Source: Hydrogenophaga taeniospiralis (GTDB taxonomy: Bacteria > Pseudomonadota > Gammaproteobacteria > Burkholderiales > Burkholderiaceae_C). Taken from it: a stretch of 64,000 bases of DNA. The stretch covers positions 658,501 to 722,500 of the forward strand of contig NZ_JAHBAG010000001.1 of NCBI RefSeq assembly GCF_020510445.1, written 5' to 3'. The position numbers were made by a program, and so were the translations under genes. Numbering within the stretch: position 1 is the first letter of the stretch; every line of letters starts with the position of its first letter. The notes under the pieces were generated by a model. The model saw only the letters and a list, made by a program, of their open reading frames with translations, was not told where the DNA came from and made no database searches. Shown piece after piece: positions 54,651 through 64,000 of this stretch.

Positions 54651-56356
54651 CATTTGAATTTCGGCAGGTTGAACTTCAGCGGCACGCCCAGGCGTTTGTT
54701 GATGAAGGACTGCTGTGCGATGGTCAGCACGTTGTTGGTGATCCAGTACAGCACCAGGCCGGCCGGGAAGAAGAAGAACATGACCGAGAACATCAGCGGC
54801 ATCATCCACATCAGCTTGGCCTGCAACGGGTCGGGCGGCAGCGGGTTGAGCGCTGTCTGGATCATGGTGGTGACGGCCATCACCAGCGGCAGGATGTAGA
54901 ACGGATCGGGCGACGAGAGGTCGGTGATCCAGGCCATCCAGGGCGCGTTGCGCATTTCCACGCTGGAGAGCAACACCCAGTAGAGCGCGATGAACACCGG
55001 GATCTGGATCAGGATCGGGAAACAGCCGCCCAGCGGGTTGACCTTCTCTTCCCGGTACATCTTCATCATCTCCTGCTGCATCTGCTGCGGATTGCCCTTG
55101 AGGCGCTCGCGCATTTCCATGATGCGGGGATTGATCTTCTTCATCTTGGCCATGCTGCGGTAGGCGCTGGCGTTGAGCCAGTAGAACGCCGCCTTGATCA
55201 GCACCACCAGCAACACGATGGACCAGCCCCAGTTGGCCACGAAACCGTGGATCTTCTCCAGCAGCCAGTACAGCGGCTTGGCCAGGATGGTGAGCCAGCC
55301 ATAGTCCTTCACCAGCTCCAGACCGGGGGTGATGAGCTCCAGCACTTTTTCTTCCTGCGGGCCGATGAACAGGCGCGACTGCACGCTCTGGCTCTGGCCG
55401 GGTGCGACCGCGGGCAGGGTGGTGATCGCGCCCACGGCGTACAGGTTGTTGTCGATGCGGCGGGCAAAGTTGTCGCGCGCCACACCGTCGGCCAGCAACC
55501 AGGCCGACGCAAAGTAGTGCTGCACCATGGCCACGTAGCCGTTGGTCGCGGTCTTCTCGAAGCTCGCCTTGTTCTTCTCGATATCGGCGAACTCGATCTT
55601 CTGGTACTTCTGCGCCTCGGTGTAGACGGCCGGGCCGGTGAAGGTGGAGTAGAACGGCGTCTCGCTGCTGAGCTTGTTGCCGTCGCGCACCAGCTGCAGG
55701 TAGAGCTGCGGGTTCACGGGCTGGCCGCTGTTGTTGACCACCTCGTGCTGCACACCGATGTCGTAGCGGCCACGGGTCAGGGTGTAGGTCTTGACCAGCT
55801 TCACGCCACCGACCTCGGCCGATTCAAAGCGCACCTGGAGTTCGTTCTGGCCCTCGGCCAGCGTGGTGTTGCCCGGCACCAGCGTCATGGCGGTCTTGTG
55901 GGTCGGGAAGGTCCCGCCGATCAGGCCGGTCTGGGCCACATAGGTGCGGTTGGCGTCCTGGGTCAGCAGGGTGAACGGTTGTTTCTGCTGGTCCTTGCTG
56001 GAGCCCGTGGCCTCGGCGTGCTTGAACAGCTGCGCGCCGATCACCGAGCCCCCCTCGGTGTTGAACACCAGCTTGAGCACATCGGTGCTGACCTCGACGC
56101 GCTGCGCCACCGCGCTGGGTGCACCCGCCGGCGTTTCGCCACTCGCCGTCACACCCGGTTGGCCCGCCGCCGCCGGCAGGCTCGCGTCTGCGGCCGCGGC
56201 GGGCGCCTTGCCGGCCGGCGTGGCCGGGCTGGTCACCGTGGCCGAACCCGGGAAAAAGGTGGGTTTGTGCCCGTTGTGGATTTGCCACTTGTCCCAGATC
56301 AGGACCATCGAAAGACCAAAAACCACCCACAGGATGGACCGACGGATGTCATTCAT
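54650..56356 (-). CDS. yidC: Membrane protein insertase YidC
   Basis: This 568-residue insertase has an N-terminal membrane anchor (SILWVVFGLSMVLIWDKW), a large periplasmic beta-sandwich domain and the conserved C-terminal five-helix core (YWLLEKIHGFVANWGWSIVL, KMKKINPRIMEMRERLKGNP, GCFPILIQIPVFIALYWVLL). It inserts and folds inner membrane proteins with or without SecYEG. Its ATG overlaps the yidD stop. Confidence 0.96.
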   Translation of the reverse strand: MNDIRRSILWVVFGLSMVLIWDKWQIHNGHKPTFFPGSATVTSPATPAGKAPAAAADASLPAAAGQPGVTASGETPAGAPSAVAQRVEVSTDVLKLVFNTEGGSVIGAQLFKHAEATGSSKDQQKQPFTLLTQDANRTYVAQTGLIGGTFPTHKTAMTLVPGNTTLAEGQNELQVRFESAEVGGVKLVKTYTLTRGRYDIGVQHEVVNNSGQPVNPQLYLQLVRDGNKLSSETPFYSTFTGPAVYTEAQKYQKIEFADIEKNKASFEKTATNGYVAMVQHYFASAWLLADGVARDNFARRIDNNLYAVGAITTLPAVAPGQSQSVQSRLFIGPQEEKVLELITPGLELVKDYGWLTILAKPLYWLLEKIHGFVANWGWSIVLLVVLIKAAFYWLNASAYRSMAKMKKINPRIMEMRERLKGNPQQMQQEMMKMYREEKVNPLGGCFPILIQIPVFIALYWVLLSSVEMRNAPWMAWITDLSSPDPFYILPLVMAVTTMIQTALNPLPPDPLQAKLMWMMPLMFSVMFFFFPAGLVLYWITNNVLTIAQQSFINKRLGVPLKFNLPKFK

Positions 56357-56640
56357 GACGGGTTCTTCTTTTCTGAGGAAGGTGAAATCAGACCGGAAAA
56401 CAGGGCCGGGGCGACCTCCGGGACCGGGTCGCAACCGCCTGCGCACCACGGCTGGCAGCGGCCCAGCCGCTTGAGCGTCAGGTAGCTGCCCGCCAGCGCT
56501 CCGTGGCGCTCCAGTGCGCCGATGGCGTATACCGAACAGGTGGGCTCAAAACGGCAACCGCTGCCCAGCCAGGGACTGAGCAGCAGCCGGTAGCCCTTGA
56601 CCACGCCGAGCAGACCCAGACGCGGCCAGTCAGACAGCAC
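56353..56640 (-). CDS. yidD: Membrane protein insertion efficiency factor YidD
   Basis: This 95-residue protein has the YidD core LLLSPWLGSGCRFEPTCSVY and CQPWCAGGCDPVP with its conserved cysteines. It helps YidC-dependent insertion at the inner membrane. It starts with a GTG at 56640, preceded by AGGAG, inside the 3' end of rnpA (11-base overlap), and its stop overlaps the yidC ATG. Confidence 0.9.
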   Translation of the reverse strand: MLSDWPRLGLLGVVKGYRLLLSPWLGSGCRFEPTCSVYAIGALERHGALAGSYLTLKRLGRCQPWCAGGCDPVPEVAPALFSGLISPSSEKKNPS

Positions 56641-57127
56641 GGGAATCTCCTGAGGCCACGGTGGCGCGACCCGGCACCTCGACGGCTCCCCGGGGCGCCA
56701 CACGCTCCAGCAACTGGACGAGTTCGGCCCGCACCGCGCGCTTGAGGGCGTCGGAGGTGGCGCTCACGAACTGCTGGCGACTGAACTCGCTGCGCAGACG
56801 CACCACCAACGCCGCCTGGGGCAGACTGGTCGCCTTCTCGCGGGCCAGCTCGTAGATCTGGCGGCGGATGGCATTGCGCGTCACCGCGCGCTTGGCCCAG
56901 CGTTTGGGCAGGAGAACACCCAGCCAGGCATCGGCCACGGGAAACAGCGCCCGACCTTCGTGGGCGCTGCTCAGCGCCGCACGGTGCAGGGCAAAGTGGG
57001 GGGTTTTGGCCACAGGGGAACCCGCCATGACGGCCTGGAACTGCTGCCGTGACCTGAGCCGCTGGACCACTGCTGAACCACCGGGTCCGGTCAGTGGATG
57101 GGTCGGCCAGGCCGACACCGGCGGCAC
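56630..57127 (-). CDS. rnpA: Ribonuclease P protein component
   Basis: This is the basic protein subunit of RNase P, which trims the 5' leader from pre-tRNA. The family signature is KRWAKRAVTRNAIRRQIYEL (RNR motif region), and the N-terminus has RLRSRQQFQAVMAG. With the GTG at 57127 it is 165 residues, longer than the usual ~120. A GTG at 57070 would start nearer the conserved domain, so the start is uncertain. The ~30 C-terminal residues overlap yidD and look unconserved. Confidence 0.9.
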   Translation of the reverse strand: MPPVSAWPTHPLTGPGGSAVVQRLRSRQQFQAVMAGSPVAKTPHFALHRAALSSAHEGRALFPVADAWLGVLLPKRWAKRAVTRNAIRRQIYELAREKATSLPQAALVVRLRSEFSRQQFVSATSDALKRAVRAELVQLLERVAPRGAVEVPGRATVASGDSRAV

Positions 57128-57140
57128 AGCATGCGCGGGC

Positions 57141-57275
57141 TCAGACAGCCAGACGCTTGCGGCCCTTGGCGCGACGGGCGTTGATCACAGCACGGCCACC
57201 ACGGGTCTTCATGCGAACGAGAAAGCCGTGGGTGCGGGCGCGTTTGATTTTGGAAGGCTGGTAGGTGCGTTTCAT
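57141..57275 (-). CDS. rpmH: 50S ribosomal protein L34
   Basis: This 44-residue, very basic protein reads [20 protein letters not shown] and ends GRKRLAV, the full standard L34. It lies immediately left of the dnaA leader, facing away from it, with rnpA 13 bases downstream. This rpmH-dnaA divergence is a hallmark of bacterial origin regions. Confidence 0.97.
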   Translation of the reverse strand: MKRTYQPSKIKRARTHGFLVRMKTRGGRAVINARRAKGRKRLAV

Positions 57276-57413
57276 GATGGCTCGGTAAAAATCGGGGAAA
57301 CCCGCAATTATCGCAAAGAAACCCGATGTGCGGCAAGCACTTGGCGGCATTTCTCGCCGCGCCACCTCAGCATCGGGCAATTCCGGGAACCCCGACCGGG
57401 GGTCCGGCGCGCC

Positions 57414-57443
57414 TTGTGGATAAGTCGCCGGCCGCACTACAAT
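57414..57443 (+). promoter_or_regulatory. dnaA: dnaA promoter with -35 overlapping a DnaA box
   Basis: TTGTGG (57414-57419), an 18-base spacer and TACAAT (57438-57443) form a credible sigma-70 promoter 57 bases before the dnaA start. The -35 lies inside TTGTGGATAA, a perfect DnaA box in reverse, so DnaA binding would block RNA polymerase and repress its own gene. Confidence 0.75.
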
Positions 57444-57464
57444 GCCCGGTCCGCCCCGAGTCAT

Positions 57465-57473
57465 TTGTCCACA
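57465..57473 (+). promoter_or_regulatory. Second DnaA box in the dnaA leader
   Basis: TTGTCCACA differs from the consensus TTATCCACA at one position. It lies between the dnaA -10 and the start codon, oriented opposite to the box at 57414. Confidence 0.65.
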
Positions 57474-57499
57474 ACAACAGCGCAACCGCCATCTCCAGC

Positions 57500-58906
<1,407 letters not shown>

Positions 58907-59098
58907 GCCCCGTGATGCCCGGCCCGGTCCAACGCACCCCCTGCCACAGGGCGCCGCGCATGCGCGGAACGTTTTGCCGTCTGCGTTTGCAAAACGGTGA
59001 AAATAGAACGGTTTGGCCCCCGGCCGGCTTTCACGGGACGCCACCAGAGAGCGCCAACGGCGAGCGCACCCAGCCAACCAGAGACGAAAGAGTCTGAC

Positions 59099-60205
59099 AT
59101 GATCGTTTTGAAATCGACCCAGGACAAAGTATTGGCTGCACTGCAGTCGGTCGCGGGCATCGTGGAACGCCGCCACACCCTGCCGATCCTGGCCAACGTG
59201 CTGCTGCGCAAGACCGGCTCGGCCGTGCAGCTGACCACCAGCGACCTGGAAATCCAGATCCGCACCACGGCGCAGCTCGACGGCGACGACGGCAATTTCG
59301 CGACCACCCTGGGCGCGCGCAAGCTAATCGACATCCTGCGCACCATGCCGGCCGATCAGTCGGTCAGCCTGGAGTCCAGCGCCGGCAAGCTGGTCCTGAA
59401 AGGCGGCAAGAGCCGCTTCACGCTGCAAAGCATGCCGGCCGAGGATTTCCCGCTGGTGCAGGAATCTGCCAGTTTCGGCCCGGTGTTCAGCGTGCCGCAG
59501 AAGACGCTGAAGAGCCTGCTGGGCCAGGTGTCGTTCGCCATGGCGGTGCACGACATCCGTTATTACCTCAACGGCATTCTGTTCGTGGCCGAGGGCCAGC
59601 AGCTCAGCCTGGTGGCGACCGACGGCCACCGCCTGGCGTTCGCCAGCGCCACGCTGGACGTGGAGGTGCCGAAACAGGAAGTGATCCTGCCGCGCAAGAC
59701 GGTGCTGGAGCTGCAGCGCCTGCTCTCCGACAAGGAAGGCGCGATCGAGATGCAGTTCGCGGCCAACCAGGCCAGGTTCAGCTTTGACGGCATGGAGTTC
59801 GTCACCAAACTGGTCGAGGGCAAGTTCCCCGACTACAACCGCGTGATCCCGAAGAACCACAAGAACATCGTCACCCTGGGCCGCGCGCCGCTGCTGGCCT
59901 CGCTGCAGCGCACCGCGATCATGACGAGCGAGAAGTTCAAGGGTGTGCGCCTGAACATCGAGCCCGGCGTGCTGCGTGTGGCGTCGAGCAACGCCGAGCA
60001 GGAAGAGGCCGTGGACGAACTCGACATCGACTACGGCGGCGACACGATCGAGATCGGTTTCAACGTGACCTACCTGATCGACGCGCTGCAGAACATGAGC
60101 CAGGAAATGGTTCGCATCGAACTGTCCGACGGCAACAGCTCGGCTCTGATCACCAACCCCGATGACAACGCCTTCAAATACGTTGTCATGCCGATGAGGA
60201 TTTGA
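59099..60205 (+). CDS. dnaN: DNA polymerase III beta subunit (sliding clamp)
   Basis: This 368-residue protein forms the dimeric clamp that tethers polymerase to DNA. It opens MIVLKSTQDKVLAALQSVAG, contains NLLLRK-like NVLLRKTGS and KFPDYNRVIP, and ends FKYVVMPMRI, the canonical C-terminus. The dnaA-dnaN gap of 192 bases holds an inverted repeat (CGTTTTGC at 58972 with GCAAAACG 11 bases on) of unknown role and no DnaA box that I can find. Confidence 0.97.
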   Translation: MIVLKSTQDKVLAALQSVAGIVERRHTLPILANVLLRKTGSAVQLTTSDLEIQIRTTAQLDGDDGNFATTLGARKLIDILRTMPADQSVSLESSAGKLVLKGGKSRFTLQSMPAEDFPLVQESASFGPVFSVPQKTLKSLLGQVSFAMAVHDIRYYLNGILFVAEGQQLSLVATDGHRLAFASATLDVEVPKQEVILPRKTVLELQRLLSDKEGAIEMQFAANQARFSFDGMEFVTKLVEGKFPDYNRVIPKNHKNIVTLGRAPLLASLQRTAIMTSEKFKGVRLNIEPGVLRVASSNAEQEEAVDELDIDYGGDTIEIGFNVTYLIDALQNMSQEMVRIELSDGNSSALITNPDDNAFKYVVMPMRI

Positions 60206-60216
60206 CCCCTCGGAAC

Positions 60217-60300
60217 ATGGACGCCCCCTGCAGCGCCTGCGGCGCTACCCCCCACTGGGGGGCGCCAGCAGCGGACCGGCAAAGCCGGATCCACGCTGGC
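60217..60300. repeat. Palindromic intergenic repeat, copy 5
   Basis: It contains CCCCCCACTGGGGGGCGCC and GGACCGGCAAAGCCGGATCC between dnaN and gyrB, with the same two-hairpin organisation as copies 1 and 2. Confidence 0.65.
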
Positions 60301-60366
60301 CTGGACGGGAGCCCGTCATGCCGCCACCTTTGTCCGACCCGCACTTTGCGGGTTTGGCGTTTCTAG

Positions 60367-63018
<2,652 letters not shown>

Positions 63019-63042
63019 TTTCGAAAATTCGACACTTCAGGT

Positions 63043-64000
63043 ATGCGTTACTGGTGGGTTAACCAGAACCAGACATACCGACACGAGGTGCCGGGAGGTT
63101 ACCTGTGGTCCCCAAAGGCGAAAACGAACGGACAGGTCAACCCGTTCTATGAGTTCATGCGTGAGGTCTCGCCTGGGGACGTGATTTTTTCCTTTTGCGA
63201 TACGAACATTCAAGCGATTGGTATCGCCAAATCGAACGCCTACGAGGCACCAAAACCGCTTGAGTTTGGAAGCGTTGGCGCCTACTGGGAAAAGATCGGG
63301 TGGCGCGTCGATGTGCGTTTTGTCGAACTGAAAAATGTCATTCGACCCATGAATGAGATGGATCGGCTTCGCCCATATCTACCGGTCAGGTACTCACCGC
63401 TGCGCCCCAATGGTCATGGTCAGCAAAATATCTACTTGACTGAAGTTCCTGAGCTCTTGGCATCACGACTTGTTGATCTGATTGGCGGTGAAGCAAGGGG
63501 GATCATTCAAGCTTGGAGCGCATCAGAGCAGGGGCTCAATGAGCTGTACAGCGGACAGTTGGCTTGGGAAGAACATCAAGTTAAAAATATCTTGACTGAT
63601 GTCAAGATCGCCGAAACAGAAAAACACGCCATTGTCATGGCGCGCCGAGGGCAAGGACTGTTCCGATCGAGAGTCGCTCAAATTGAGAGGCGCTGTCGGC
63701 TGACGGGCGTTTCAAATCCCGAGTATCTGCGGGCAAGCCATACAAAGCCTTGGCGAGATGCAAGCAACGAGGAGAGGCTTGACGGCGAAAACGGTTTCTT
63801 GCTCACGCCAGATGCGGATTTACTCTTTGACCGGGGATTTCTCTCGTTCAAGAGCAACGGGGATGTTATGGTGTCCCCCGTGGCCGATCGCAGTGCGATG
63901 GCCAAGATGGGAATCTCGTCGAACATGCTCGAGAACGTTGGGCAATTTTCAACAGGCCAAGGTCAATACCTAGAGTTCCACCGAGACATGGTTTTCCTCA
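63043..64000 (+). CDS. EVE/PUA-like and HNH endonuclease fusion, partial
   Basis: An open frame from ATG 63043 runs off the window end after 319 codons. Its first ~150 residues (MRYWWVNQNQTYRHEVPGGY, FMREVSPGDVIFSFCDTNIQ, IGIAKSNAYEAP) resemble EVE/PUA-like domains that flip and read modified bases. From about residue 215 it has an HNH_2-type nuclease core: CRLTGV at 218, ASHTKPW with His233, NGFLLTPDADLLFDRGF with Asn250. Such fusions act as modification-dependent restriction enzymes. Codon use is clearly less GC-biased than in gyrB, indicating acquired DNA. Confidence 0.75.
   Translation, partial: MRYWWVNQNQTYRHEVPGGYLWSPKAKTNGQVNPFYEFMREVSPGDVIFSFCDTNIQAIGIAKSNAYEAPKPLEFGSVGAYWEKIGWRVDVRFVELKNVIRPMNEMDRLRPYLPVRYSPLRPNGHGQQNIYLTEVPELLASRLVDLIGGEARGIIQAWSASEQGLNELYSGQLAWEEHQVKNILTDVKIAETEKHAIVMARRGQGLFRSRVAQIERRCRLTGVSNPEYLRASHTKPWRDASNEERLDGENGFLLTPDADLLFDRGFLSFKSNGDVMVSPVADRSAMAKMGISSNMLENVGQFSTGQGQYLEFHRDMVFL

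Larger units (their letters stand above)
57276..57499. other. rpmH-dnaA intergenic region, probable oriC or part of it
   Basis: This 224-bp gap has one perfect DnaA box (TTATCCACA on the minus strand within 57414-57423) and a near-perfect TTGTCCACA at 57465-57473, plus an AT-richer stretch near 57284-57320 (GGTAAAAATC, GCAATTATCGCAAAG). Gene order and strand switch fit an origin. Two boxes are few, so further origin elements may lie elsewhere, for example between dnaA and dnaN. Confidence 0.5.

Noticed and set aside
58907..59098. Search for a second oriC cluster between dnaA and dnaN
   Set aside because: The gap has a short inverted repeat (CGTTTTGC/GCAAAACG) but I could not find DnaA boxes close to TTATCCACA in it.

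Overview
The window is high-G+C DNA from a betaproteobacterium, most likely a member of the Comamonadaceae close to Hydrogenophaga or Acidovorax. This rests on gene content and order (rnpA-rpmH/dnaA-dnaN-gyrB, metX-metW behind a SAM-II riboswitch, surA-lptD divergent from an amgK-like gene) and on a short palindromic intergenic repeat of a kind common in that family. It spans a probable chromosome origin at about 57.4 kb. Most genes left of it run leftward and dnaA, dnaN and gyrB run rightward, as expected for co-orientation with replication. I see no rRNA, tRNA, CRISPR array or recognisable insertion sequence.

Layout. 0-4.9 kb: accessory patch of small genes (EEP phosphodiesterase, GFA-like, DUF1993, HXXEE, small membrane proteins, GNAT) with a mosaic duplication, gene fragments and a few integron-cassette-like motifs. 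4.9-14.0 kb: iron/heme block. A leftward heme-uptake operon (TonB-dependent receptor, 102-aa Cys-rich protein, HmuS, HmuT, VOC protein, HmuU, HmuV, Cys-motif protein) diverges from bacterioferritin and Bfd, with Fur-like boxes before bfr/receptor and bfd. 14.3-29.5 kb: maeB, a barnase/barstar-type pair, rsmA-surA-lptD, an amgK-like kinase, rsmE, a PHB-depolymerase-like esterase, an MFS transporter, an alpha/beta hydrolase and an M20 dipeptidase with a repeat-derived insertion.

29.7-41.4 kb: six methyl-accepting chemotaxis proteins and two identical CheW proteins, all leftward, without CheA, CheR or CheB. The receptors have different sensor modules, but four share almost identical DNA for the signalling domain and the two cheW genes are a fresh tandem duplication. 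The region looks like a receptor-diversifying locus kept homogeneous by recombination.

41.7-54.5 kb: metX-metW, a glycine-rich RRM protein, an SDR, kdsD-kdsC-lptC (Kdo and LPS transport), a Kef-type antiporter, apt, a conserved hypothetical, a cNMP-binding protein, a beta-propeller protein with a glycosyltransferase-like tail, and mnmE. 54.6-63.0 kb: origin block yidC-yidD-rnpA-rpmH (leftward) and dnaA-dnaN-gyrB (rightward). 63.0 kb to the end: start of an HNH nuclease with an EVE/PUA-like N-terminus and less GC-biased codon use, probably a modification-dependent restriction enzyme and the edge of a defence region.
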